NCBI RefSeq assembly: GCF_002813775.1
Contig: NZ_CP020370.1
Span: forward strand, 1,145,501-1,209,500
DNA length: 64,000 nt
Direction of reading: 5' to 3'
Source: Candidatus Thiodictyon syntrophicum
GTDB taxonomy: Bacteria > Pseudomonadota > Gammaproteobacteria > Chromatiales > Chromatiaceae
The position numbers were made by a program, and so were the translations under genes. Positions 45,057-54,105 of the stretch are shown piece by piece. How positions within the stretch are numbered: position 1 is the stretch's first letter; every line of letters starts with the position of its first letter. The notes under the pieces are model-generated. The model was not told where the DNA came from. It saw only the letters and a list, made by a program, of their open reading frames with translations, and did no database searches.

Positions 45057-45548
45057 CTACGTCAAGCCCCCGGACTTTGACGGGACCCTGGGCCAGAACC
45101 AGTGCCGCTGGACTTTTTCATCAGTCCGGCCAGATCCCGCCTCGTATTCGTCGCGGCCGGGGGCCGCTCCTACGGCGTAGGAGCGGCCCCCAGCCGCGAC
45201 GGGTTGCCGCATCGCAGCGACGCCGGCCAATGCGGTTCGGGCGCCGTCGGGTACGGGTCGGGGTGTGGCGACCGGCTTTGGCCTTGGCACGGGGTTGCGC
45301 GGGCGCGGGAGCTGGGGCTCAGGGATGACCGGCGCGACACTTGGGTCGATCATCCGCCCTGCCAGTATTTCTTCCAGCCGGCTTGCGATCCGATCAACCG
45401 GCTTGGGCGCGGCCCGGATCGGTACCGTCTCCGGCGCAGGCATCGACGCCCGCGCTGCCATGGCAGCAAGCGATTGCGCCTTGCCGCAGAACGGACAGTA
45501 CTCGGTCGCCCAACCCAGGGGCTGGCTGCAATATCGGCATACCAACAT
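45057..45548 (-). pseudogene. Zinc-ribbon protein truncated by an R5 hairpin
   Basis: The N-terminus MLVCRYCSQPLGWATEYCPF then CGKAQ has two CxxC pairs and is nearly the same as the zinc ribbon of the TerD protein at 32938. A proline/arginine-rich linker follows, with SRLEEILAGRMIDPSVAP and PRPRNPVPRPKPVATPRPVP. From about residue 117 the frame is the translated R5 hairpin (AAGGRSYAVGAAPGRDE), so the original C-terminal domain is lost. By analogy that domain was probably TerD-like. It would be co-directional with the TerC gene 124 bases upstream. Confidence 0.6.
45149..45201. repeat. R5 hairpin, copy 2
   Basis: CGTCGCGGCCGGGGGCCGCT continuing CCTACG is inverted with a one-base bulge. It lies inside the 3' end of the zinc-ribbon gene. 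See the perfect copy at 9606-9660. Confidence 0.7.
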
Positions 45549-45566
45549 CAGTTCAATCCCTGCCGT

Positions 45567-45667
45567 ACTGGGAGCGCCGCACCCCAGTGCGGCGCGCGCT
45601 CACAGGCGACCGCGGCGTTGCGCGTTGCCGATAGACCGGGCCGCACTGGGGTGCGGCGCTCCCAGTG
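45567..45667. repeat. R4 hairpin, copy 2
   Basis: ACTGGGAGCGCCGCACCCCA and its inverse flank about 45 bases. It overlaps the end of the DUF475 gene at 45673 to within a few bases and may form its 3' stem. Confidence 0.7.
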
Positions 45668-45672
45668 GAGGG

Positions 45673-46713
45673 TCAGCCCCCGGCGGCGTTCGCCTTCGCC
45701 CGATAGCGAATGGACGAGACCAGGGCGAGCAGGATGAAGCCGACGCCGATCAACCCGGTGATCACCTCGGAGACGTGGTAGACGATCCCGGCCAGCATGA
45801 TGGCCGCGAGCGCGCCGATGGCGTAGTGGGCACCGTGCTCGAGGAAGACGTATTCATCCAGGGTGCCTTTGCGCACCAGGTGTACGGTGAGTGAGCGCAC
45901 GAACATGGCGCCGATGGCCAAGCCGAGCATGATGACGACGACATCGCGGGTGATGGCGAAGGCACCGATGACCCCATCGAAGGAGAAGGATGCGTCGAGC
46001 ACTTCGAGGTAAAGGAAGCCGGCTACACCGTTGCGCTTGGCGACCGCCACCGCGGCGTCACCGGCCTCCTCGCTTTCGAAGAGGCCGTCGATGCTGCTGA
46101 CGGCGATAAAGAGGATGACGCCGCCGACGCCGGCCACTAGCATGGTCAGGCGGGCCATGGCATCGAGGGGGAGCAGGTATTGCAGGACGAAGAGCATCAG
46201 CAGTGCCGTCATCACCGCAATGGCGTCGAGCTTGCCGAGCCGGGACAGGCGCTCTTCCACCCAGCCGAGCCAGTGCAGTTCCCGGCTCTCGTCGAAGATG
46301 AAGGAGAGGAAGACCAGCATCAGGAACATGCCGCCGAAGGCGGCGATGCCGACATGGCTCTCCTGCAGGTGGCGGGCATATTCGTCGGGGCTCTTGAGGG
46401 CCATCGTGGCGACATCGATCACGCCGAGTCCGGTGGCGATGGTCACGATCAGGAGCGGAAACAGGAGCCGCATTCCGAAGACGGCAATGAGTATGCCGAC
46501 GGTAAGAAAGATCTGTTGCCACTTTTCTTCCATGTCCTTCAGCACGCCGGCATTCACCACCGCGTTATCGAAGGAGAGGCTGACTTCCATGACGCCGAGG
46601 ATGGCGGTGAGGAGGACGGCGGCGACCAGGCCTTGTCCGGACTCGAGGCCCCAGTAGCCGGCCAGCGCGAGGCATACAAGGGTGACGACGAAGGAGATAC
46701 GAAAATCTTTCAT
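45673..46713 (-). CDS. DUF475/TerC-family multi-spanning membrane protein
   Basis: TerC-type proteins form the membrane component of Ter complexes and have been linked to metal-ion export. The start at 46713 (MKDFRISFVVTLVCLALAGY) has AGGA eight bases upstream and gives 346 residues. About nine membrane helices are predicted. Two acidic intramembrane motifs stand in pseudo-symmetry, as expected for the family: MEVSLSFDNAVVNAGVLKDM and EVLDASFSFDGVIGAFAITR. It is separated from the TerD genes by 270 bases holding two repeats but lies on the same strand, as in other ter loci. Confidence 0.88.
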   Translation of the reverse strand: MKDFRISFVVTLVCLALAGYWGLESGQGLVAAVLLTAILGVMEVSLSFDNAVVNAGVLKDMEEKWQQIFLTVGILIAVFGMRLLFPLLIVTIATGLGVIDVATMALKSPDEYARHLQESHVGIAAFGGMFLMLVFLSFIFDESRELHWLGWVEERLSRLGKLDAIAVMTALLMLFVLQYLLPLDAMARLTMLVAGVGGVILFIAVSSIDGLFESEEAGDAAVAVAKRNGVAGFLYLEVLDASFSFDGVIGAFAITRDVVVIMLGLAIGAMFVRSLTVHLVRKGTLDEYVFLEHGAHYAIGALAAIMLAGIVYHVSEVITGLIGVGFILLALVSSIRYRAKANAAGG

Positions 46714-46794
46714 TAAACCATCCTGAGTGTTTTTTTGGGGGCGGTTCACAAATAAGTGGAACAATCCCATTAGGGACTGCCTATAGCGCTATCT

Positions 46795-46902
46795 TCGTTG
46801 TCGTTGTCGTTGTCGTTGTCGTAATCGAGGCTATCGTAGCGCCCCGGACTCTCTCGCACCCCAAAGTGCATCGCTTCTCCGATTACGACAACGACAACGA
46901 CG
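46795..46902. repeat. GTTGTC-arm inverted element (R1), copy E, inverted core
   Basis: GTTGTC and GACAAC arms enclose CTATCGTAGCGCCCCGG and GCATCGCTTCTCCGATTACG, matching copy C. It lies between the TerD and TerC genes and could attenuate read-through. Confidence 0.8.
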
Positions 46903-46929
46903 CCCAGCCCCAGAAGTTGCCGCGGCTCG

Positions 46930-46983
46930 GCGGGTACGCGATGCGTACCCTACGGGATCGGCGTCAACACATCAGTTCTGATG
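46930..46983. repeat. R13 element, inverted copy
   Basis: GGGTACGCGATGCGTACCC followed by AACACATCAGTTCTGATGC is the reverse complement of the pair at 25275-25337. The spacing to the R1 element is 28 bases here and 26 there. Confidence 0.65.
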
Positions 46984-47553
46984 CTAGACCCCGTAATCGC
47001 GAGCGAGACCGGCCAGACCGTCCGCGTAGCCGGCCCCTACGGCCTTGAACTTCCATTCGGCCTCACGGCGGTAGAGTTCGCCGAAGACCAGCGCGGTCTC
47101 GGTGGAGAAGTCCTCGCTCAGATCGAAGCGCATCAGCTCGGCACCGCTCGCCTCGTCCACCGCGCGGATGTAGGCGTTGGCGACCTGGCCGAAGTTCTGC
47201 TTGCGGGTATCGGCATCGTAGATGGTGGCGGCAAAGACGATCTTGGCCGCCTCGGCCGGCAGTTTGACGAGATCGACCTCGATCACCTCGTCGTCCCCCT
47301 CGCCGGCACCGCTGCGGTTGTCGCCGCGGTGGATCACGGCCTTCTCCGGTGTCTCCAGGTTGTTGAAGAAGACAAAGTACGGCTGGGAGAGGACCTTGCC
47401 GCTCTCGCCGACGACCGCCGCGACCGCGTCCAGATCGAAGGCGGCGCCGTCGGTGCTGCGGGCGTCCCAGCCCAGGCCGAAGCGGATCTTGCTGATCCCC
47501 GGGGCCTCTTTGGTCAGTGAAACGTTGCCGCCCTTGGTCAGATTGACTGGCAT
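46984..47553 (-). CDS. TerD-family Ca2+-binding protein (TerD/TerE type)
   Basis: TerD-domain proteins bind Ca2+ and are the adaptors of Ter complexes. The start at 47553 ([24 protein letters not shown] nine bases upstream) gives 189 residues; the longer frame reads through repeat DNA. The family core is complete: [20 protein letters not shown], the Ca-binding loop [20 protein letters not shown] (about 82-101), then [20 protein letters not shown] and [20 protein letters not shown], ending [20 protein letters not shown]. The MITE-like repeat at 47618-47756 lies between this gene and the next TerD gene, so the pair may be under partly separate control. Confidence 0.92.
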   Translation of the reverse strand: MPVNLTKGGNVSLTKEAPGISKIRFGLGWDARSTDGAAFDLDAVAAVVGESGKVLSQPYFVFFNNLETPEKAVIHRGDNRSGAGEGDDEVIEVDLVKLPAEAAKIVFAATIYDADTRKQNFGQVANAYIRAVDEASGAELMRFDLSEDFSTETALVFGELYRREAEWKFKAVGAGYADGLAGLARDYGV

Positions 47554-47617
47554 GTGTGCGATCTCCATTGGTTCGACCGCGGTGCGGTCGTGGTTGATTG
47601 AACTCAGAAAAAGGAGT

Positions 47618-47756
47618 TTTAGCCGCAAATGAACGCAAATTGACGCAAATAATCAGAGACTTGGCGTTTGCTGCATGTTCGCCGTCCGGGTGACGCCCGC
47701 GACAATGCCAATCAGCAGGTCTATTTGCGCTTATTTGCGTTCATTTGCGGCCAAAT
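47618..47756. repeat. 140-bp MITE-like element, TTTAGCCGCAAATG termini (R7), copy 1
   Basis: The termini TTTAGCCGCAAATGAACGCA and the inverse (TTTGGCCGCAAATGAACGCA read on the other strand) enclose a conserved interior with GCTGCATGTTC and CCGTCCGGGT. A second copy at 59590-59716 shares interior and ends, so this is a mobile non-coding family, not a chance hairpin. Confidence 0.75.
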
Positions 47757-47844
47757 ACTCTTCTTAGGTCAAATGGCCCGCCACGATCGGTCGGGCCGGA
47801 AAAAGGACGTCGGCAGCGTCTCCGCGGGTCCGCGGCCTGCACCG

Positions 47845-48420
47845 TCAGACCGTGACGCCGTACTGCCGTGCCATGGGTGCCAGACCGCCGGCATAGCCTT
47901 GGCCGATGGCATTGAACTTCCATTCGGCGCCGTTGCGATAGAGTTCGGCGAACACCATCGCGGTCTCGGTCGAGTATTCCTCCCCGAGATCGAAGCGCAC
48001 GACCTCGGCGCCGGTGTCCTTGTTGACGAGCCGGATATAGGCGTTGCCCACCTGACCGAAGTTCTGCTTGCGGGCGTCCGCCTCATGGATGGTGACGGTG
48101 AAGACGATCTTCGCGACGTCCGCGGGCACCCGGTCGAGGTAGACATAGACCACCTCGTCATCACCGTCGCCGGCCCCGGAGCGGTTGTCGCCGGTATGCT
48201 CGACCGAGCCGCAGGTGGACTTCAACTGGTTATAGAAGATGAAATCGGTGTCACCGCGGACCTTCCCCGACGCGGCGACCAGGAAGGCCGAGGCGTCCAG
48301 GTCGAACTCGGCACCGTCGGTCGCACGCGGGTCCCAGCCCAGCCCCACATGGACACTCTTGAGTCCGGGCGCGGCCTTGTCCAGCGAGACCCGCCCACCC
48401 TTTTGCAGTGAAACGGCCAT
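47845..48420 (-). CDS. terD: TerD-family Ca2+-binding protein
   Basis: This 191-residue protein is the closest in the window to canonical Ter[41 protein letters not shown], the Ca loop [20 protein letters not shown] (about 79-98), then [20 protein letters not shown] and [20 protein letters not shown]. The two clusters of Asp/Asn needed for calcium are intact. It lies between the TerA-like gene (80 bases upstream) and the other TerD gene, and probably belongs to one long terB-to-terC transcript. Confidence 0.93.
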   Translation of the reverse strand: MAVSLQKGGRVSLDKAAPGLKSVHVGLGWDPRATDGAEFDLDASAFLVAASGKVRGDTDFIFYNQLKSTCGSVEHTGDNRSGAGDGDDEVVYVYLDRVPADVAKIVFTVTIHEADARKQNFGQVGNAYIRLVNKDTGAEVVRFDLGEEYSTETAMVFAELYRNGAEWKFNAIGQGYAGGLAPMARQYGVTV

Positions 48421-48500
48421 GATCGGTTGCTCCTCTAACGCGAATGAAGAATGTTCGACGCCGGCGCGCCGGTTTGGTTCAGCCTGTTTGCCCTACCGGC

Positions 48501-49688
48501 CTATTTGCTGCCGGCCTTCCACTGGAAGCCGAAACGGTAGGCCTCGTCGACCTGCTGGTGTCCGGCGAAATACTCCACCAGTTTGGTCACGCGAATCCGT
48601 CCGCCATCGTTCTCGAGCAGCGCAATCGCGCACATGCCCTTGCCGGTCGCGTGCTCATCGAGCGCAACCACCAGCTCGGGCGATCCGGGTGCCTTGAGCG
48701 TCACGACCGCGTTGGCGGCGGCCCAGTTCGGGGCGCCCTCGTAGATGTAGGCGTAGATGAGGACGCGTTTGAGATCGCTCCACCGCTCGCCGTTGATCAA
48801 CAGGGTCTCGCCGGAGTCGGATTCGCCGGTGCGATCGTCCCCGAGCAGCTTCGCAAAGGGTGCCGCGTCGAGGCGACCGAAGCGCTTGCCAAGGGCCTGA
48901 ATCACGTCCTTGTCGCCGTTGGCCTGCTCGACCATGCACCCCAGGTCCAGGTCGATACCGCCGCTGCTGCCCCCGAAGAACCCGCGCTTGACCTGACCGC
49001 GGGTCCAGTTGAGGTTGACATCGATCTGCCCGAACCCCTTGGCGGGCTTCTCCAGTGAGATCGGCTCACGCTTCTTCAGGTTGATGCGCGAGGGCGCGGC
49101 AGCCGCGGCCGGGGGCGCCGCCGCGGGCGGACGCGCCGCCGGTGGTGGTGCGGGCGGTGGCGCCGCCTCGCTCACATCGACGCCATAGTTGCGGGCGAGC
49201 GGGGCCAGTCCGCCGGCGAACCCCTGACCCAAGGCACGCAGTTTCCAGGCACCGTTGCGCAGATACAGTTCCCCCATGATCAGCGCGCTCTCGGCCATGC
49301 CTCCGGTCGCGACCGGGAACTGCAGGTCGACCCCCTGACCCGTCAGGGTCAGGCGCAGCGCCCGAAACTGCGCGAAGGCGTGCAGCCCGGCCACGCCCTG
49401 ATCGATGCTCAATGCGACCACGACCCGCTCGATCCCGCCCGGCAGTCGGCCGGGCTCGATCTGGAAGCTGGCGGCGACCGGATCGAGCCGCACGGCACCG
49501 GCGGGATCGCTCGGGCTGCCGTAGAAGACGAAGCCGCCGTCCCCCGACACCCGGCCCGCGGCATCGAGCAGAAAGGCGCTGACATCCAGGCTCGCGGCCT
49601 GGTTGGGCGGGTCACAGGTCAGGGCCAGACGCAACGCGCCCGTGCCGACGGGCGCGTTCTGGCCGGATTGAAGCTCCATTGGGGTCAC
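48501..49688 (-). CDS. TerA-like protein: TerD domain plus TerA/Tellurium-resistance domain
   Basis: The 395-residue protein has an N-terminal TerD-like domain (about 18-170; LDVSAFLLDAAGRVSGDGGF, YLRNGAWKLRALGQGFAGGL) whose Ca loop is absent or degenerate. A Pro/Ala-rich linker follows (about 175-200), then a TerA-type second domain: RINLKKREPISLEKPAKGFG, VKRGFFGGSSGGIDLDLGCM, LLGDDRTGESDSGETLLING and LKRVLIYAYIYEGAPNWAAA. The second domain keeps an acidic GDDRTGES loop. An ATG at 49679 is an alternative start. It ends 80 bases before terD and begins 1-10 bases after the terZ stop, so it is in the same operon. Confidence 0.88.
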   Translation of the reverse strand: MTPMELQSGQNAPVGTGALRLALTCDPPNQAASLDVSAFLLDAAGRVSGDGGFVFYGSPSDPAGAVRLDPVAASFQIEPGRLPGGIERVVVALSIDQGVAGLHAFAQFRALRLTLTGQGVDLQFPVATGGMAESALIMGELYLRNGAWKLRALGQGFAGGLAPLARNYGVDVSEAAPPPAPPPAARPPAAAPPAAAAAPSRINLKKREPISLEKPAKGFGQIDVNLNWTRGQVKRGFFGGSSGGIDLDLGCMVEQANGDKDVIQALGKRFGRLDAAPFAKLLGDDRTGESDSGETLLINGERWSDLKRVLIYAYIYEGAPNWAAANAVVTLKAPGSPELVVALDEHATGKGMCAIALLENDGGRIRVTKLVEYFAGHQQVDEAYRFGFQWKAGSK

Positions 49689-49689
49689 C

Positions 49690-50265
49690 TCAGAGGTAGC
49701 GGCCGATCAACGGCATCAGATCATTGAAGGTGCGGCCCGCGCCCTTCTCGCCGATCGCCTGCAGGTTCCAGGCGCCGTTTTCGCGGTATAGTTTGGCCAT
49801 CACCATGCCGGTGTGATCGGCCCCGTCGAGCGACAGGTCGAAGCGGGCCAGTTCCTTGTTTCCGGCGGCGTCCAACAGGCGGCAGCGGGCGTTGGGAATG
49901 CCCTCGAAGCTGTCGTTGAGGAATGAATTCACGGTGAAGATCAACACATCGACGGCGGCCGGGAGCTTGCCCAAGTCGACGCTGATCCGTTCGTTGTCGT
50001 CGCTACCGCCGCCCGCGCGGTCATCGCCGGTGTGACGGACGGCCCCACACTGACTCTGCAATTGCCGGAACCATACGTTGTCGGTCAGCACTCTGGCCGC
50101 GAACAGCAGGCAGGAGGCGTCGAGATCGACCTCGACCTCCGATGATCCGAAGAATCCCTTCTTCTTGCGCTTGCCCCATCCCAGACCCAGCACGACGCGC
50201 GCCAAGCCGGGGCCGCCGGTCTTCTCCAACGAGATCCGCTCACCCTTTGAGAGATTCAGTGCCAC
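49690..50265 (-). CDS. TerZ-like TerD-domain protein
   Basis: The 191 residues begin MALNLSKGERISLEKTGGPG, then carry a basic insert of the TerZ/TerX type, LGWGKRKKKGFFGSSEVEVD. The Ca-binding loop RHTGDDRAGGGSDDNERISV and SFEGIPNARCRLLDAAGNKE complete the fold. KKKGFFGS-type loops are found in the TerZ branch rather than TerD/E. It ends just before the TerA-like gene and follows the kinase gene on the same strand with a 57-base gap. Confidence 0.9.
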   Translation of the reverse strand: MALNLSKGERISLEKTGGPGLARVVLGLGWGKRKKKGFFGSSEVEVDLDASCLLFAARVLTDNVWFRQLQSQCGAVRHTGDDRAGGGSDDNERISVDLGKLPAAVDVLIFTVNSFLNDSFEGIPNARCRLLDAAGNKELARFDLSLDGADHTGMVMAKLYRENGAWNLQAIGEKGAGRTFNDLMPLIGRYL

Positions 50266-50322
50266 GATGATACCCGCCTCTGTGTTGGTTGATGATGAAG
50301 GCCGCCGCGGTCGCGCCGACCG

Positions 50323-51576
50323 CTAGTCCGTCCCGGCCAGTTGCACGAGCGCCAGGCGCCCGCCCGACTCCCGTGACAGGAGCAACTGCAGTCCATCGCG
50401 CAGCGCCACGCGCTCGCCCACCGCGATCTCGCGCCCGGCGCTGAGATCGCGGCAATGGGGCAGTCGCTCGTTGACGAACCACCAGGCCCCGTGGTGGAAC
50501 ACGAAATAGCCGACCCGCGTCTTCTGTGCCTCGGTCAGCCGTTCGTTGGGGGCCACATGGCGATTGACATGCCACTCGAACAGCGACTGATTGGTATACA
50601 CCAGCAACCGCTGGTCATCCGGGCGGAAGCTGTCGCCCTGCCGGCTCGAATAGAAATTCAGGACCGGGAGCTGCCCGGGGTAGGGGGTGCCGCAGAACGG
50701 GCAACGCGGGGCCCGCCGATTGTCGAAGACGAACCACCCCTGGGGGCAATCGCGATTGGCGCACGGCTGGATCAAGTCGGCGGTGCGCACCAACGCGAAC
50801 TCCCAATCCTCGGCGCTGGGGCGACTGCCGGGGTCGTGCAGGCCGGCGGTGAAGGCGCGCTCGAAGAGCGGTGTCAGATAGGGGCCGGTCAGCGTGTATG
50901 GCATGCGCTCGGTATCGACCCACGGCAGTTCGGTCGGACGCGCGTCGGCGACCCGGATGCGATTGCTCAGATCCTTGGCGTGTTCGACGAACAGCGCCCG
51001 CTCGCCCATCGACAGGGTCTCGTCGCGGATCGGATCCGGGTCATGGACCTTGCCCCCGCGCAGCGGATGGCGGTAGAGCAGGTACATATAGATCAGGACC
51101 GCCAGGGCGTGGCGGTCCGTCGCGATGCAGGGCAGCCGGCGATCCGCGCTGTCACGGGGCAGGTGCGCCGTCATGACGACCTCCGGCGCGATGAAATCGG
51201 GGGTGCCGACGACCTCCGGCGGGTACTTCCCAGGGACCACCAGGCCGTCGAGATCGATGATACAGGCGTTGCCGGTGCAGGGGTCGACCAGCACATTCTT
51301 ATAGGAAAGGTCGCTATGGGCCAGGCCGGCGGCGTGCAGGCGCCGCACCGCCCGGGCGATGCGAATGCAGATGCGCAGGTAGTTGAGCCAATGCCCGCGC
51401 TCACGCGGGTCCAGGAAGCGCGCCTGATTGTTTGCGCTCGCGAACCACTTGCCTTCCTTCTCCCGGCCCTTGATGCCGAGCATATCGTTGTTGGCGGAGC
51501 CGTGCGTGAAGAAGAAGTGCGGCGCATAGGCGGGGACCACGACCCCGACGCGCCCCTCGCACTCGACGACACCGCA
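50323..51576 (-). pseudogene. TerY-associated Ser/Thr kinase missing its N-lobe
   Basis: Kinase similarity runs from about 51576 down to 50323: GVVECEGRVGVVVPAYAPHF, the catalytic loop LAHSDLSYKNVLVD (HSD...N), IIDLDGLV in place of DFG, and EVVGTPDFIAPEVVMTAH, then the C-lobe FERAFTAGLHDPGSRPSAED and a zinc ribbon (CANRDCP...CPFCGTPYPG). This is the Ter-linked kinase type with a C-terminal ribbon. The glycine loop, the beta-3 lysine and helix C, about 100 residues, are absent. Upstream in this frame is only the PP2C gene read out of frame, and no start codon fits. The junction at about 51570 directly joins the PP2C C-terminus to mid-kinase, so one deletion removed the intergenic part and N-lobe. 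Catalysis should be impossible unless the frame is restored elsewhere. Confidence 0.75.
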
Positions 51577-53039
51577 AGGGTGCGGTCGTCGTGGTTGCCG
51601 CGGCTCCAGAAATTGAGCCAGTCGAGTGTGCGCGCATCCGCGTCGGGTGCGGCGAGCAGCGGCGCCAGTTCCGCCCACAGGGCGGCCCAGGCCGCGGATT
51701 CCCGCAGGGTTGCATCCGACGGGAACCATGGGTCGCTCACCCCGTCGGTCATCAACAGCAGGGCGGTGAACTCCTTGACCAGCCGGACGTTCAGACGCCG
51801 CATGATCTGGTCCCCGTCAGCGAACACCGAGCGGTCCAGGAACCGGGTCTGACCGGCATAGTCCCCGCCTTCCGGCATCCCCAGCAGTTCGACCCCATGC
51901 CCGGTGCTGTAGAGTGCAATGGCGCCATCGCCGACCCAATAGGTTGCCACCAGGTCGCCCACCGGTGTGCGGGTGTGGGCGGCGAGCAACAGGGTGGTCG
52001 CATAGTCACGCGGTTCGCCCCCCTGGGCGCGCGCCTTGGCCTCGATGGCCTTGGTCGCCTCGAAGGCGGCGGCACCCAAGGTGTTGTAGGCGGCGATCCG
52101 GGCCTGCCCGGGGTCGGCGTTCTCTGTGGCCAGGTCCTGGAGCCGCGGCCCCGGCTGGTCATCGAGCAGCCGTTGGCGGGCGACCTCGACGGCCGTTGCG
52201 GCGGCGATGCGCGACCCGATGCGTGAATGCCTGGCGCTGCCTGCACCATCGGCGACCGCAATCAGGTTCCACCCATCGGCCGCGGTGACACACCAGGCAT
52301 AATCGTCGTCGCGCATGGTCCCGATATGGGCGTGCGAGCGTCCTCTGCGACTGGCGAGCAGGATCTGCCGATCATGGGCGCCGGGCAGCCGCACCGCGGC
52401 GGTATCCGGCTTCCATCCCGTTGCGTCCCGGTCCGACGCCAGGTCCTTCCAGAGGGCGCGCGGGTCGGCGTTCACGACCAGGAGCGCGACCGCCCGGCAG
52501 GTCGGCGCGGCGGGATCATCCGGGTCTTGACAGGTCACCGCCAGCCGATGCTCGCCGGGCTGATGGGCGATCCCGGTCAAGAGTCCCGCCGCATAGGTGA
52601 GCCCGAGGGCCTCCGGGACCTCGCACGCGACGACCTGCATGGGCCGCCCGTCGCTCGCCCGTACCTGCAGGCGCGCCTGGAAGGGCTCACCGGCGCGGGC
52701 GTTGGATTCGATCTCGGCGATGATCTGGGGTTGGACCGGCGCGCTCCTCGGCAGCAGGGTGTCGGGGATGTTCCCGGGGTGCTGATCGGGGTCGATCGGC
52801 GCCGACCTGCCGATCGGGTACGCCATGGCCGGCGCTGGAGCGACTGACGGCGCATCCTGGCCTACGGCCGCGTCGGTCGGGGAGGAGGATGGCGAGGCGA
52901 CCAGGTCGATCAGTCCCCCGGCCGCCGCCACCGCCTGATCGTAAACCGGGCCGCTCGGCCAGCGGTTATGATCCGCGACCTGCCCGCGGAGCCAGTCGAG
53001 CAGATTCAAGGACAGGGCGGTGCGGGTCTCCAGGTCCAT
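51570..53039 (-). CDS. PP2C-type Ser/Thr phosphatase of the Ter locus
   Basis: Translation from ATG 53039 gives about 490 homologous residues before the frame runs on, out of frame, across the kinase gene to 51171. Residues of about 105-190 resemble an Ig-like domain (ARAGEPFQARLQVRASDGRP, LGLTYAAGLLTGIAHQPGEH). The PP2C catalytic domain follows: WNLIAVADGAGSARHSRIGS, YATTLLLAAHTRTP, ATYWVGDGAIALYSTG, LLLMTDGVSDPWFPSD and a final NHDDRTLAV. The metal-binding aspartates are all present. In Ter loci a phosphatase, kinase and vWA protein form a phosphorylation switch. Its start lies 4 bases after the stop of the upstream TerY gene. The out-of-frame tail could destabilise the protein. Confidence 0.85.
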
Positions 53040-53042
53040 GGG

Positions 53043-54095
53043 CTAGCCCTGGCGGCGCTCGACGTCGAAGCCTTGGTCGGCACTGGGCGCGAACCGCAGA
53101 TCCTCGCGACACCAGGGACAGGTCGCCTCGCCCGGTCCGCGCAGGCACATCAGCTTGCCGCAGCCGCACAGTGCCACCGTGATCGGGTTGCCGCAATGGG
53201 GGCACGCGGCCCCGCCCATGAGATCGGCGGTATTGGCACTGCCCCCCGCACCGCCCGCTCCGCTCCAGCGGAAATAGTCCTCGGTCAGCGGATAACACCC
53301 GGCGATCCGGTAGCCGCTGAGTTCGATCGAAAAGGCGTCGGTCGCGATCGGCAGGGTCTCGCGGTCGTATTTGAGCAGATAGGGGCGGGCGGTGCCCTGG
53401 CAACGCCCCACGAGCACCACGCAATCCTGGTCGCTACCGGGCACCAAGGCACCCGCCGTGGTGAGGGGCTGCATCACGTTCGGGTCCGCCTTCGCCAGGG
53501 ACAGGCGCCCGCTGCCGGGCTCTCCGATCCTTTGGCTCTGCACCGACACCGATTCGGTGAGCCAGCGCACGAAGACCTCGAACCCCCCGGGGGCGGTATC
53601 GTCGAAGAGCAGGACGTGCTCGGTCAGGGAGCGCAGGGTCGCCTGATCGGCATAGCGTCCGATCGCGACGGCGACCAGGTCCGCGCGCGTCGCATAGTGG
53701 TCATGCCAGCGCGACCGTGCCGCGGCGACTTGGTCGGTCGGCTTGCCGTCGGTGAAGAGATAGACGATGGGGCGCCAGTCGCCCTTGCGGTCGCGGCCGG
53801 GCGTCGCCACCTGGCGATCGATCTCGTTCATGACGTGGTCGAGTGCCAGCCCCAGGCAGGTACCGCCGCCCATCGGCAGGGCCGGGGCGCGAAATGCGGC
53901 CAGGTCCTGGAGGTCGACCAGGGTCTCGGCGATCCCGGCAAACGCAATGACCGAGAGCCAGACGGTGTCCAGGGCCTGGGGGTTGGTGCGCAAGGTGGAG
54001 ACGATGGTGCCGATGCCCTCTTCCAGGCGGAACAGGTTGTCGCCGGCCATGGATTCGGACACATCGAGTACCAGGAAGACGGGGAGACGCCGCAT
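53043..54095 (-). CDS. TerY-type vWA protein with C-terminal zinc ribbon
   Basis: vWA proteins of the TerY class bind metal and act as the hub between TerD proteins and the kinase/phosphatase pair. The start at 54095 (MRRLPVFLVLDVSESMAGDN; AGGGA seven bases upstream) gives 350 residues; the longer frame from 54323 belongs to another frame of the next gene. The MIDAS residues are complete: DVSES near 11-15, GGGTCLGLAL and YLFTDGKPTD. The C-terminal TerY_C region has a zinc ribbon with CPHCGNP, CGCGKLMCLRGP and CPWC. It is 3 bases from the phosphatase gene and 10 bases from the other TerY gene. Confidence 0.9.
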   Translation of the reverse strand: MRRLPVFLVLDVSESMAGDNLFRLEEGIGTIVSTLRTNPQALDTVWLSVIAFAGIAETLVDLQDLAAFRAPALPMGGGTCLGLALDHVMNEIDRQVATPGRDRKGDWRPIVYLFTDGKPTDQVAAARSRWHDHYATRADLVAVAIGRYADQATLRSLTEHVLLFDDTAPGGFEVFVRWLTESVSVQSQRIGEPGSGRLSLAKADPNVMQPLTTAGALVPGSDQDCVVLVGRCQGTARPYLLKYDRETLPIATDAFSIELSGYRIAGCYPLTEDYFRWSGAGGAGGSANTADLMGGAACPHCGNPITVALCGCGKLMCLRGPGEATCPWCREDLRFAPSADQGFDVERRQG

Positions 54096-54105
54096 GATGT
54101 TGTCC

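Noticed and set aside
46984-50265. Direct inference of tellurite resistance from the ter gene names
   Set aside because: Ter families occur widely without tellurite phenotypes; domain content supports a general Ca2+-linked stress/defence complex, not a specific resistance.
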